From Streptomyces alfalfae (GTDB lineage: Bacteria; Actinomycetota; Actinomycetes; Streptomycetales; Streptomycetaceae), in NCBI RefSeq assembly GCF_004127445.1, contig NZ_QEXM01000042.1, positions 1 through 64,000 of the forward strand: DNA of 64,000 nucleotides, written 5' to 3'. Below are positions 16,153 through 24,698 of this stretch, piece by piece (the stretch's first letter is position 1; each line of letters begins with the position of its first letter). The notes beneath the pieces were generated by a model. The model was not told the DNA's origin. It did not search any database and worked only from the letters and a program-made list of their open reading frames with translations. The translations under genes were made by a program, and so were the position numbers.

Positions 16153-16866
16153 ATGGCTGGACTCGATGAATCCGGGTCGAACCCCGACGTCAGCCTGCTC
16201 TACGACGTCAACGGCCTGACGCGGGACACCCCGCAGTGGCTCGACCGCGCCCTCGCGTTCGTCGGGGAGTACGGGCTGCTGATCGCTCTCGTGCTGCTCG
16301 TGGTGTGGTGCTGGTGGGGCCAGCGCAAGCGGGGCACCCTCGACGACGCCGCCTCCTCGGTCGCCGCCGTCGTCTGGGCGCCGCTCGCCGCCGGCATCGC
16401 CGTACTCGTCAACGTCCCCATCCGCGGCTTCGTGGAGAGACCGCGTCCCGCCAAGGACCACAGCGGGCTCGACGTCCTGGTCGACGGCAAGAACGACTTC
16501 TCGTTCGTCAGCGACCACGCGACGCTCGCCATGGCCCTGGGCGCCGCGCTCTTCGTCGCCCACCGCAGGTTCGGGCTCGTCGGCATCGCGCTCGCCGCGT
16601 TCGAGGGCTTCTGCCGGGTCTTCATGGGCGTGCACTACCCCACCGACGTCATCGGCGGTTTCGCGCTCGGCACCGCCGTCGCCCTGCTGCTCTCCCCGCT
16701 CGCCATGGCCGTGCTCACGCCGCTGGCCAAGGCCGTCGGGCGGTCGGGGCGCCTCGGGTGGCTGGTGCGCGACCGCCGGGTCGAGCCGGTGCCCGCGCCC
16801 CTCGGCGGCCCCGCCTCGTCCGCGCGGACCGCCGTGGACCCGGACGAGCGGGACCTGGCCGCCTGA
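16153..16866 (+). CDS. PAP2 superfamily membrane phosphatase
   Basis: A 237-aa integral membrane protein with about five helices and the three PAP2 phosphatase motifs: VERPRPAKDH (motif 1), FVSDHATLAMA (motif 2, Asp in place of the usual Gly after Ser, catalytic His kept) and CRVFMGVHYPTDVIGG (motif 3, with Cys replacing the usual Ser and the nucleophilic His present). Such enzymes dephosphorylate undecaprenyl-pyrophosphate or lipid phosphates outside the membrane. The gene stands alone; the purine-rich leader and a long 3' repeat array flank it. Confidence 0.92.
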   Translation: MAGLDESGSNPDVSLLYDVNGLTRDTPQWLDRALAFVGEYGLLIALVLLVVWCWWGQRKRGTLDDAASSVAAVVWAPLAAGIAVLVNVPIRGFVERPRPAKDHSGLDVLVDGKNDFSFVSDHATLAMALGAALFVAHRRFGLVGIALAAFEGFCRVFMGVHYPTDVIGGFALGTAVALLLSPLAMAVLTPLAKAVGRSGRLGWLVRDRRVEPVPAPLGGPASSARTAVDPDERDLAA

Positions 16867-17012
16867 TCCGGCGAGCTGCCTGACCTTTCCTGGCCGTCAG
16901 CCTGGCGCAGTGTCAGGCCCGTCGCGGTGTCAGCCTGCCGCAGCGTCAGGCCCGGCGCGGCGTCAGGCATTCCACGGCGTCAAAGCTGCCAGGCCGTCAG
17001 GCTCGCCGCAGT
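16862..17012 (+). repeat. 16-17-bp tandem repeat array 3' of the PAP2 gene
   Basis: GTCAG-type words start at 16896, 16912, 16929, 16945, 16962, 16979 and 16996, a spacing of 16 or 17 bp. The units alternate GTCAGCCTGGCGCAGT and GTCAGGCCCGTCGCGGT, so a 33-bp dimer is itself duplicated. Two weaker units (CCTGA at 16862 and 16879) carry the spacing back to the PAP2 stop codon TGA at 16864. Confidence 0.8.
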
Positions 17013-17039
17013 GCCACGGGAAACGAACCCTGCCGGCCA

Positions 17040-18620
17040 TCAGAGCGCCTGCGGGAAGTCGAAGAAGCGGTTCGGGTCATACCGCTTCTTCAGCTTCTTC
17101 AGGCGCGGCGCCGCGTCCCCGTAGTACGCCTCGCGCCAGTTCGTCAGCGTCGCGTCGGTGTAGTTCTGGTACGCCGCCCCCGACGCGTACCGCGCCATCG
17201 CCCCGTGCGCACCCTTCAGCCACGCCCGCGCGCCCGTGCCCGACGTGCCCGCGCGCCACGACGCGATGTACTGGGCCAGCATCCGCGAACGGCGGTGCAC
17301 GAAGGCCGTCGCCGTCGGGTCGACGCGATTGACGGCGCCGCCCAGCGCGGTGAGCGCGATGCTGCCCGCGCTCGCGCCCGAGACGTTCTCGATCCGCGAC
17401 AGCAGCGCGCGGATGCCCGCCGCCGACAGCGAACGGTCGAAGAAGTCCGAACTCGCCGCGTACGTCTCCCGCTGCAGCGCGCCCCGCGGGCTGCGGCCCG
17501 GCGTGGCCCCCGGCAGATGGCACTGGGCGTCCGCCGCGAAGGACGAGCAGCCCGCGTACACCTCCATGGACTCCTCGTACGTACGCCGCTTCAGGGAGAC
17601 GCTGCGCGCCGACGCGCCGATCTTGTCGGCGAGGCGGTCGACGGCGTTCTGCAGTTCGCCGTAGGTGCCGAGCGAGAAGCAGGCGACGGAGACGGTCGGG
17701 GTGCCGCCGGGGCTGTTCGCCAGATGGGCGGAGGACCATATCTCGTCGGGCTGGTCCGGGCCCCACTCCTGCCAGGCCTTGATCACGGCGGCCGCCTTCG
17801 ACCAGGGCCAGGACATGTACGCCGAGACGCCCTGCGGCGCCGGGTGCGTGCGGTAGGACAGCTCGGTGACGACGCCGAAGTTGCCGTTGCCCGCGCCGCG
17901 CAGCGCCCAGAACAGCTCCTTGTTCTCCGACGCGGAGGCCCGCAGCTCCTTGCCGTCCGCCGTGATCAGCTTCGCGGAGGTGAGGCTGTCGCAGGTCAGG
18001 CCGTACGCACGGGAGACAACGCCATGGCCGCCACCGAGGGTCAGACCGGAGATGCCGACGGTCGGGCAGGAGCCCGCGGGGATGGTGACGCCCTTGGCGG
18101 CGAGCGAGCGGTAGACGTCGATGAGTTTGGCGCCGCCGCCGATGGTCGCGGTGCGCCCGCTCGCCCGTGTCCTGCTCAGCTTCGACACGTCGATGACGAG
18201 CCGTCCGGTGCCGGACGACCAGCCCGCGTACGAGTGGCCGCCGTTGCGTATCGCGACCGGGGTGCGGTGCGCGCGGGCGTAGGCGAAGGCGGTGCGGATG
18301 TCGTCGGCGTGCGCCACGTAGGCGACGGCGGTGGGCTTCAGGTGGTCGAAGCGGGTGTTGTAGAGCTGCCGGGCCGCCGCCCACATCGCCTCGCCGGGCT
18401 GGACGAGGGTGCCGTCCAGGTCCCTGGCGAGCGCCTTGAGAGTGGCGGGGGAGGTGGCCGCCGCGCTGGTCGTTCTGATCGGGGTGCCGCCGGTGCGTGC
18501 CCCGCCGCCCGTCGTGGCGTCCGCGCCCGGCGCCGCCCCCGGGCCCCCGCTCGAACAGCCCGCGACCGTGGCGGCGGCCAGCGCGGCCGCCGTGCTGCCG
18601 ATGAACGTACGTCGTTCCAT
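17040..18620 (-). CDS. FAD-binding oxidoreductase (berberine-bridge type), secreted
   Basis: A 526-aa oxidase. The N-terminus MERRTFIGSTAAALAAATVAGC has paired arginines before a hydrophobic segment and a Cys that could be a Tat-type lipobox. The FAD-binding PCMH domain shows PVAIRNGGHSYAGWS, with the His that usually carries 8-alpha-linked FAD, and GGGAKLIDVYRSLAAKG; the bicovalent Cys site is present as LTLGGGHGVVSRAYGLTCDSL in two pieces. The berberine-bridge C-terminal signature NYTDATLTNWREAYYGD, with an RYDPNRFFDF end, is complete. ATG 18620 has a GGGAGG site. The substrate is unknown. No neighbouring biosynthetic genes are seen. Confidence 0.92.
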   Translation of the reverse strand: MERRTFIGSTAAALAAATVAGCSSGGPGAAPGADATTGGGARTGGTPIRTTSAAATSPATLKALARDLDGTLVQPGEAMWAAARQLYNTRFDHLKPTAVAYVAHADDIRTAFAYARAHRTPVAIRNGGHSYAGWSSGTGRLVIDVSKLSRTRASGRTATIGGGAKLIDVYRSLAAKGVTIPAGSCPTVGISGLTLGGGHGVVSRAYGLTCDSLTSAKLITADGKELRASASENKELFWALRGAGNGNFGVVTELSYRTHPAPQGVSAYMSWPWSKAAAVIKAWQEWGPDQPDEIWSSAHLANSPGGTPTVSVACFSLGTYGELQNAVDRLADKIGASARSVSLKRRTYEESMEVYAGCSSFAADAQCHLPGATPGRSPRGALQRETYAASSDFFDRSLSAAGIRALLSRIENVSGASAGSIALTALGGAVNRVDPTATAFVHRRSRMLAQYIASWRAGTSGTGARAWLKGAHGAMARYASGAAYQNYTDATLTNWREAYYGDAAPRLKKLKKRYDPNRFFDFPQAL

Positions 18621-19033
18621 GACGCCTCCCGTTGCTTCCCGGAGAACGAGACGGTGTGCGGGGCGGCCGGGTTCCCCGGAACGTGGGGCTCTACGTGTCC
18701 ATGGTGAGCCTGTGTGCCGTACGGGGGCCCTTACGGCGCCGCCTCGTGTTCGGCGGCGTCGCTGCGGGCCTTGCTGCGAGCTCTGCGGGCCGGGCCGCGC
18801 CAGCCGCAGGAGCAGTGGGCCGCCACGAAACGGCCCTTTTCGACCGTCGTCGTGCGGTGGAGTGCGGTGTCTTCCTGATCGGCCACGCGGCCACGGTACC
18901 GACCGCGGGTGAACCCCGGGACCGCTGCGGGAAGGCCCCGCCGCCGGGGACCCGGCGTGACGGGTCAACGTACCGGTCGTTAGGGGAATCGACGGGGGAT
19001 CGACGAGCGCGGACACGCTTGGGGGTACAAGCG
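18621..19033. other. Divergent intergenic region (413 nt)
   Basis: This gap holds the promoters of the oxidoreductase gene (minus) and the lipoprotein gene (plus). I see no convincing RNA gene, operator palindrome or repeat in it. Frames crossing it are extensions of the neighbouring genes. Confidence 0.5.
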
Positions 19034-19861
19034 ATGGGTCAGCAGCGCAGGTGCACGGGCACAGCGGTCGCCGCGGTCGCGGTGGCGGGCCTGATGGCCG
19101 CCGCCACGGGGTGTGCGGGCGGCGGAGCGGCCGCCGACAGCGGCGGCGCCGGGGACGCCGAGGGCGCGCGGGAGGCGGTGCGGGGGGCCGCCGCGGCGCT
19201 GGTCGGCGCGGGCAGCGCCAAGGCGAGCACGTCGATGGAGATGGCCAGCGGCGGGACGCGCGTGACCATCAGGGGCGAGGGGCGCTACGACTTCGCACGG
19301 CAGCGCGGGGTGTTCGAGGTGGTGCTCCCCCAGGACGCGGTGGCCGGCGGCGTGCACCGGCCCATCACCGAGCTGCTGGCCGCGGGCGCGCTGTACATGA
19401 AGAACCGCGGGGCCGGGGTGCCGGCCGACAAGTGGGTGCGGATCGAGACACGTTCGCTCGCCGACGGGAACCTCGTCACCGGCGGCGCCACGGACCCCCT
19501 CGCGGCCGCCGAGCTGCTGCGGGGGGCGCGCGACGTGGTGTACGTGGGGGAGGAACGGGTCGGCGGCGTCGACGTGCGGCACTACCGCGGGGTCGCCGAT
19601 CTGCGTGCCGCGGCCAAGGCTGCCTCCGCAGGTCAGCGCGGCGCGCTGCGGATCGCGGCGGCGAAAGGGTTCAGCAAGAAGGGGGTGCCCTTCGACGTGT
19701 ACCTCGACGGCCGGGGGCTGGTGCGGAAGCTGCGGGAGCGGTTCACCGTGGCCGACGGCGACGTGGCGTCCACCACGCTGCTCCACGACTTCGGGGTGCC
19801 CGTGAGGGTGCGACTTCCGGCCGACGAGGACATCTTCGCCGGGGAGATCGCCGGTTCGTAG
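19034..19861 (+). CDS. Lipoprotein, LppX/LprG-like
   Basis: A 275-aa lipoprotein. The signal peptide ends at the lipobox AATGC (Cys about residue 27). The mature part has alternating beta strands, with segments such as MEMASGGTRVTIRGEGRYDF, LYMKNRGAGVPADKWVRI and DVYLDGRGLVRKLRERFTV, typical of actinobacterial LppX/LprG/LolA-fold lipoproteins that carry lipids across the envelope. ATG 19034 was chosen because the preceding in-frame extension has no signal peptide. It is monocistronic as far as can be seen. Confidence 0.85.
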   Translation: MGQQRRCTGTAVAAVAVAGLMAAATGCAGGGAAADSGGAGDAEGAREAVRGAAAALVGAGSAKASTSMEMASGGTRVTIRGEGRYDFARQRGVFEVVLPQDAVAGGVHRPITELLAAGALYMKNRGAGVPADKWVRIETRSLADGNLVTGGATDPLAAAELLRGARDVVYVGEERVGGVDVRHYRGVADLRAAAKAASAGQRGALRIAAAKGFSKKGVPFDVYLDGRGLVRKLRERFTVADGDVASTTLLHDFGVPVRVRLPADEDIFAGEIAGS

Positions 19862-19993
19862 TCGCCTACGACTGGTGGAAATGGTCCGTCCGTGCCATGC
19901 GCGGTGTGTGGGCCGCTCCCTACTCTAGGAAGTCGGAACCGCGCCGGAGGGGACGGGGGCGCGGGCCGTGCGGATCAGGAAGAGGTGAGGAAC

Positions 19994-20179
19994 GTGGCTC
20001 CGATGCGTGGTGGTACGGCGGTTCAGGACCACGTCGCCCTCGCCGAGATCGAGCTCTGCGGTGAACTCATCATCGCGGCGAGCGCGGCGGCCGAGCGGCT
20101 CAGCTTCGACCGGATCGACGAGGTGCTGCGGGTCCCCCGCCGACGGGAGGCCACCCCTCGCCCCGACGACCACGCCTAG
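19994..20179 (+). CDS. Small conserved hypothetical protein (61 aa)
   Basis: A short soluble protein starting GTG (APMRGGTAVQDHVALAEIE) with GAGGTGAGG 3-9 nt upstream. The body is a helical segment with ELIIAASAAAERLSFDRIDE and a basic tail. I recall small conserved Streptomyces proteins like this at the same place between a lipoprotein gene and csoR, but I know no function. An internal ATG (MRGG) could also start it. Confidence 0.7.
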   Translation: MAPMRGGTAVQDHVALAEIELCGELIIAASAAAERLSFDRIDEVLRVPRRREATPRPDDHA

Positions 20180-20180
20180 C

Positions 20181-20240
20181 CCTCGCCGGGCGGTCCTGTG
20201 CGCCGCTGCCCCTCGCCGGGCGGCTCCTGTGCGCAACTGG
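20181..20240 (+). repeat. 30-bp direct repeat after the 61-aa gene (2 copies)
   Basis: CCTCGCCGGGCGGTCCTGTG at 20181 recurs 30 bp later with one inserted C (CCTCGCCGGGCGGCTCCTGT). The first copy begins one base after the TAG stop codon. Confidence 0.7.
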
Positions 20241-20407
20241 GCGGTGGTCGCCCCGCCCGCCCGTTGACCGGCGGTCATGGCCCGCCCTGGATCTCGCCGC
20301 TCGACGCGGAGTGCCGGGCGGGTGGGTGGGAGAAGATGGCCGCGCAGCGGCGCACAGGCACCGCCCGCCGGGGAGAGCGCCGTCGCCCCGCAGGGCGGCA
20401 GGGAGGC

Positions 20408-20453
20408 CGTTACCCGCAGCGGGAGCGTCCGTTGCCCCGCAGCGGGAGCGTCA
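20408..20453 (-). repeat. 23-bp tandem repeat starting at the csoR stop (2-3 copies)
   Basis: Read on the minus strand, GACGCTCCCGCTGCGGG occurs twice, 23 bp apart. The first copy starts with the TGA stop codon of csoR. A third degenerate unit (CCTGCCGCCCTGCGGGG) follows further downstream. The 271-nt gap between the 61-aa gene and csoR contains nothing else I can name. Confidence 0.7.
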
Positions 20454-20810
20454 CGTGCGGAGCATCCGCGCGATCGCCTTCGTCGCCTCTTCGACCTTCG
20501 CGTCGATCTCCGTGCCGCCCTTGACCGCCGCGTCGGCCACGCAGTGGCGCAGGTGCTCCTCCAGGAGCTGGAGGGCGAAGGACTGCAGGGCCTTCGTGCC
20601 GGCCGAGACCTGCGTGAGTATGTCGATGCAGTAGACGTCCTCCTCGACCATGCGCTGCAGGCCGCGGATCTGGCCCTCGATGCGGCGCAGGCGCTTGAGG
20701 TGCTCGTCCTTCTGCTTGTGGTAGCCGTGCACCCCGTGCGCGTGGTCGGAGGGCGCTTCGGGCTCCCCCGGGGTCGGCATGGCCGCGTCGGCCGCCTCGG
20801 TGGTCGTCAT
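20451..20810 (-). CDS. csoR: Copper-sensing transcriptional repressor CsoR
   Basis: A 119-aa all-helical DUF156 repressor. The Cu(I) ligands are Cys61 (VYCIDIL), His86 and Cys90 (HLRHC), in the spacing of characterised CsoR proteins. Helix 1 begins RLRRIEGQIRGLQRMV, as usual. The N-terminal 30 residues are a His-rich disordered tail. A near-perfect CsoR operator lies 42-61 nt upstream of the start, so autoregulation is likely. No copper ATPase or chaperone gene is adjacent; the regulator stands alone next to phosphate-transport genes, so its main targets must be elsewhere. Confidence 0.95.
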   Translation of the reverse strand: MTTTEAADAAMPTPGEPEAPSDHAHGVHGYHKQKDEHLKRLRRIEGQIRGLQRMVEEDVYCIDILTQVSAGTKALQSFALQLLEEHLRHCVADAAVKGGTEIDAKVEEATKAIARMLRT

Positions 20811-20852
20811 CGCGTCCTCCTCTGGGACTTATGTTGGGTTTCTGCAGTTCCG

Positions 20853-20871
20853 TATACCCCTGGTGGGTATA
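20853..20871. promoter_or_regulatory. CsoR operator
   Basis: The palindrome TATACCC-CTGGT-GGGTATA lies upstream of csoR. TACCC and GGGTA half-sites with a 5-bp spacer match known actinobacterial CsoR sites. It probably mediates copper-dependent autoregulation and might also affect the divergent phosphate gene at 21006. Confidence 0.85.
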
Positions 20872-21005
20872 TTCTAGCGGATTTCTCGGGGGGTGTGCTG
20901 ATCACTGTGCCTGATGGGCGACACTGGAGAGCGGCCGGTTAGCCGTGGCCGGATGATGCGCCTAGCATCAGCCTGACCGCATCCAGAGCACCCCGAGGAC
21001 CCCAC

Positions 21006-21626
21006 GTGCGCTTTCGTCTGACCCCCAGGGAGACGAGCTTCTACGACATGTTCGCCGCATCCGCGGACAACATCGTCACGGGCTCGAAACTCCTCATGGA
21101 ACTGCTCGGAGCGGACTCCTCCGCACGGGCCGAGATCGCAGAGCGTATGCGGGCCGCGGAACACGCGGGAGACGACGCGACGCATGCGATCTTCCACCAG
21201 CTGAACTCCTCGTTCATCACGCCGTTCGACCGCGAGGACATCTACAACCTCGCGTCGTCCCTGGACGACATCATGGACTTCATGGAGGAGGCCGTCGACC
21301 TCGTCGTCCTCTACCAGGTCGAGGAGCTCCCCAAGGGCGTCGAGCAGCAGATCGAGGTCCTTTCGCGGGCCGCCGAGCTGACCGCCGAGGCCATGCCGAA
21401 CCTGCGGACCATGGAGAACCTCACCGAGTACTGGATCGAGGTCAACCGCCTGGAGAACCAGGCCGACCAGATCCACCGCAAGCTCCTCGCCCAGCTCTTC
21501 AACGGCAAGTACGACGCCATCGAGGTGCTGAAGCTGAAGCAGATCGTGGACGTCCTTGAAGAGGCTGCCGACGCCTTCGAGCACGTGGCGAACACTGTGG
21601 AGACCATCGCGGTCAAGGAGTCCTGA
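21006..21626 (+). CDS. DUF47 / PhoU-like accessory protein of Pit transporter
   Basis: A 206-aa helical protein of the DUF47 family, distantly PhoU-like. Two helical repeats carry acidic metal-binding motifs, for example FITPFDREDIYNLASSLDDI (repeat 1) and RLENQADQIHRKLLAQLF (repeat 2). It starts with GTG at 21006, with GAGGA upstream. It lies 8 nt before the Pit phosphate permease gene and is almost certainly cotranscribed with it. It probably modulates that permease. Confidence 0.93.
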   Translation: MRFRLTPRETSFYDMFAASADNIVTGSKLLMELLGADSSARAEIAERMRAAEHAGDDATHAIFHQLNSSFITPFDREDIYNLASSLDDIMDFMEEAVDLVVLYQVEELPKGVEQQIEVLSRAAELTAEAMPNLRTMENLTEYWIEVNRLENQADQIHRKLLAQLFNGKYDAIEVLKLKQIVDVLEEAADAFEHVANTVETIAVKES

Positions 21627-21634
21627 GCCTCGCC

Positions 21635-22633
21635 ATGGACACCTTTGCTCTGATCGTGACCATTGGCGTCGCGCTCGGCTTCACGTATACGAACGGCTTC
21701 CACGACTCGGCGAACGCCATCGCCACATCCGTCTCCACCCGGGCGCTGACGCCCCGCGCGGCGCTCGCCATGGCCGCGGTGATGAACCTCGCCGGCGCCT
21801 TCATGGGCAGCGGCGTCGCCAAGACCGTGAGCGAGGGGATCATCGAGACCCCGCACGGCGACAAGGGGATGTGGATCCTCTTCGCGGCGCTCATCGGCGC
21901 CATCGTGTGGAACCTCATCACCTGGTACTTCGGCCTGCCCTCCTCCTCGTCGCACGCGCTCTTCGGCGGCATGGTCGGCGCGGCGCTCGCCGGCGGCATC
22001 GGCGTCATCTGGTCCGGGGTCGTCGACAAGATCGTCATTCCGATGTTCCTGTCGCCGGTCGTCGGCCTCGTCGTCGGCTATCTGGTCATGTGCGCGATCA
22101 TGTGGATGTTCCGCAGGTCCAACCCGCACAAGGCCAAGCGCGGCTTCCGCATCGCGCAGACGGTGTCCGCCGCCGGCATGGCGCTCGGCCACGGTCTCCA
22201 GGACGCGCAGAAGACGATGGGCATCGTCGTGATGGCGCTCGTCATCTCCGACGTGCAGAGCGCCGACGCCCCCATCCCGATCTGGGTCAAGATCGCCTGT
22301 GCGCTGATGCTCTCGCTCGGCACGTACGCGGGCGGCTGGCGCATCATGCGCACGCTCGGCCGCAAGATCATCGAGCTGGACCCGCCGCAGGGTTTCGCGG
22401 CGGAGACGACCGGTGCGGGCATCATGTTCACCACCGCGTTCATGTTCCACGCGCCGATCTCGACGACCCACGTCATCACCTCCGCCATCATGGGCGTGGG
22501 CGCGACGAAGCGCGTCAACGCCGTGCGGTGGGGCGTCGCCAAGAACATCATCCTGGGCTGGTTCATCACCATGCCGGCGGCCGCGCTCGTCGCCGCGCTC
22601 AGTTTCTACATCGTGAACTTCGCGTTCCTGTAG
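21635..22633 (+). CDS. pit: Low-affinity inorganic phosphate transporter (PiT family)
   Basis: A 332-aa permease with about ten membrane helices. The duplicated PiT signature is clear: NGFHDSANAIATSVSTRAL near residue 20 and HAPISTTHVITSAIMGVGAT near residue 275. It imports metal-phosphate symporter substrate by proton symport. It follows the DUF47 gene by 8 nt. A strong terminator ends the transcript. The location beside pstSCAB puts high- and low-affinity phosphate uptake together. Confidence 0.95.
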   Translation: MDTFALIVTIGVALGFTYTNGFHDSANAIATSVSTRALTPRAALAMAAVMNLAGAFMGSGVAKTVSEGIIETPHGDKGMWILFAALIGAIVWNLITWYFGLPSSSSHALFGGMVGAALAGGIGVIWSGVVDKIVIPMFLSPVVGLVVGYLVMCAIMWMFRRSNPHKAKRGFRIAQTVSAAGMALGHGLQDAQKTMGIVVMALVISDVQSADAPIPIWVKIACALMLSLGTYAGGWRIMRTLGRKIIELDPPQGFAAETTGAGIMFTTAFMFHAPISTTHVITSAIMGVGATKRVNAVRWGVAKNIILGWFITMPAAALVAALSFYIVNFAFL

Positions 22634-22662
22634 CGGCCCCGGCAGCACCAGCCGTCACAGGG

Positions 22663-22699
22663 AAGGGCCCGCCCCCGGGAGCCAGGGGCGGGCCCTTCT
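22663..22699. terminator. Bidirectional terminator between pit and pstB
   Basis: The perfect stem AAGGGCCCGCCCC / GGGGCGGGCCCTT with a 9-nt loop is followed by CTTCTTG on the plus strand and preceded by A/C on the other. It lies between two convergent genes and can serve both. Confidence 0.92.
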
Positions 22700-22756
22700 T
22701 GTTGTCCCTGCGGTGGCACCGCCATGCAGCACCGCGGGGAGACCGGGGGGTGGGGC

Positions 22757-23533
22757 TCAGCCGAAGCGGCCCGAGATGTAGTCCTCGGTCGCCTGGACCG
22801 AGGGGTTGGAGAAGATGCGCTCGGTCTCGTCGATCTCGACGAGCTTGCCGGGCTGGCCGACCGCGGCCAGGTTGAAGAAGGCCGTGCGGTCCGAGACGCG
22901 GGCGGCCTGCTGCATGTTGTGCGTCACGATGACGATCGTGAAGCGCTCCTTCAGCTCGCCGATCAGATCCTCGATCGCGAGGGTCGAGATCGGGTCGAGG
23001 GCCGAGCACGGCTCGTCCATGAGGAGCACCTGCGGCTCGACCGCGATGGCCCGCGCGATGCACAGGCGCTGCTGCTGGCCGCCGGAGAGGCCGGAGCCGG
23101 GCTTGTTCAGGCGGTCCTTGACCTCGTTCCAGAGGTTCGCGCCCTTGAGGGACTTCTCGACGACGTCGTTCAGCTCGGACTTCTTGTACGAGCCGTTCAG
23201 CTTCAGGCCCGCCGCCACGTTGTCGAAGATCGACATGGTGGGGAACGGGTTCGGGCGCTGGAAGACCATGCCGATCGTGCGGCGCACGGCCACCGGGTCC
23301 ACGCCGCTGCCGTAGAGGTCCTCGTCGTCCAGGAGGACCTTGCCCTCGACACGGCCGCCGGGGGTGACCTCGTGCATACGGTTCAGGGTGCGCAGGAAGG
23401 TGGACTTGCCGCAGCCGGACGGGCCGATGAACGCCGTCACGGAGCGGGGCTCCACGGTCATCGAGATGTCGTCGATCGCCTTGTGGGAACCGTAGAAGGC
23501 CGTCAGGCCCGATACGTCGATTCGCTTGGCCAT
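22757..23533 (-). CDS. pstB: Phosphate ABC transporter ATP-binding protein PstB
   Basis: A 258-aa ATPase with Walker A GPSGCGKS (residues 37-44), the PstB-specific FLRTLNRMHE, signature LSGGQQQRLCIARAIA, Walker B VLLMDEPCSALDP and switch His in VTHNMQQA. The MAKRIDVSGL start at 23533 is the family's usual start; a GTG nine bases upstream is possible. It is the last gene of pstSCAB, separated from pstA by 91 nt. It drives high-affinity phosphate uptake. Confidence 0.97.
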   Translation of the reverse strand: MAKRIDVSGLTAFYGSHKAIDDISMTVEPRSVTAFIGPSGCGKSTFLRTLNRMHEVTPGGRVEGKVLLDDEDLYGSGVDPVAVRRTIGMVFQRPNPFPTMSIFDNVAAGLKLNGSYKKSELNDVVEKSLKGANLWNEVKDRLNKPGSGLSGGQQQRLCIARAIAVEPQVLLMDEPCSALDPISTLAIEDLIGELKERFTIVIVTHNMQQAARVSDRTAFFNLAAVGQPGKLVEIDETERIFSNPSVQATEDYISGRFG

Positions 23534-23624
23534 GGGAATCACTGCTTCTTTCGGAAAGCTCTGGGGGCGGGGCGAGAGGGCGCTGGTCGAGGCATCCGGT
23601 CGGCGGAGCCGACGGGAGGGATGC

Positions 23625-24698
23625 CTAACGGCCCGTCTTGGGGGCCTTCCAGCGGGCTACGCCGCGGGCCGCCAGGTTGAGGATCATGATGAAGCCGATG
23701 AGCGCGAGAGCCGCGGCCCAGGCACGGTCGTACGAGGCGTCGGTGCCGGCGGCGTACTGCTGGTAGACGTACAGCGGCAGTGAGGCCTGTGAGCCGTCGA
23801 AGGGGTTCGTGTTGATCAGGGGGTTCACCCAGACCAGCAGCAGGACCGGCGCGGTCTCGCCGGCGATGCGGGCCACCGAGAGCATGACGCCCGTGGTGAT
23901 GCCGCCGATCGCGGTCGGCAGGACGACCTTGAGGATGGTCCGCCACTTCGGCACGCCGAGGGCGAGCGAGGCCTCGCGCAGCTCGTTCGGCACGAGCTTG
24001 AGCATCTCCTCGGTGGAGCGGACGATCACCGGCATCATCAGGATGGCGAGCGCCATGGCGCCGGCCCAGCCGGAGTAGTCGAAGCCGAGGATCAGGATCC
24101 AGAAGCTGAGGACGAACAGGCCCGCGACGATCGAGGGGATGCCGGTCATGACGTCCACGAAGAACGTGATGACCTTGGAGAGCTTCCCGCGTCCGTACTC
24201 GACGAGGTAGATGGCCGTGAGCAGGCCGACCGGCACCGCGATCACGGAGGCCAGGAGCACCTGCTCCAGAGTGCCGATGAGGGCGTGGTAGATGCCGCCG
24301 CCGGTCTCCTCGTCGGCCACGACGCCCATCGAGTGGGTCAGGAAGTAGCCGTCGAAGACCTTCGCGCCGCGCTGCACCGTCTCGTAGATCAGCGAGGCCA
24401 GCGGAACGACGGCCAGCAGGAACATGACCCACACCAGTGAGGTGGCGAGGCGGTCCTTGGCCTGGCGGGTGCCCTCGACGGTCGCGGCGAGGACGTAGGA
24501 GCCGACGATGAAGAGGAGCGCGGCGATCAGGCCCCACTGGATGCGGCTCTCCAGGCCGGCCGCGGCGCCGATGCCGACGGCGACGGCGACCGAACCGGCG
24601 GCGACGGCCAGGGGCGACCAGCGGGGGAGGCTCGCGGCCTTGAGCGTCGCGGGGCGCTTGACGGGGGTGCGGGGCGGGGTGGGTGTCGTGGTGCTCAT
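23625..24698 (-). CDS. pstA: Phosphate ABC transporter permease PstA
   Basis: A 357-aa permease with a disordered N-terminus and two extra N-terminal helices before the six-helix MetI-like core. The coupling motif is EASLALGVPKWRTILKVVLP. The AGETAPVLLLV segment is a PstA hallmark. The start ATG overlaps the pstC stop (ATGA). It is the second channel subunit of the Pst transporter. Confidence 0.96.
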   Translation of the reverse strand: MSTTTPTPPRTPVKRPATLKAASLPRWSPLAVAAGSVAVAVGIGAAAGLESRIQWGLIAALLFIVGSYVLAATVEGTRQAKDRLATSLVWVMFLLAVVPLASLIYETVQRGAKVFDGYFLTHSMGVVADEETGGGIYHALIGTLEQVLLASVIAVPVGLLTAIYLVEYGRGKLSKVITFFVDVMTGIPSIVAGLFVLSFWILILGFDYSGWAGAMALAILMMPVIVRSTEEMLKLVPNELREASLALGVPKWRTILKVVLPTAIGGITTGVMLSVARIAGETAPVLLLVWVNPLINTNPFDGSQASLPLYVYQQYAAGTDASYDRAWAAALALIGFIMILNLAARGVARWKAPKTGR

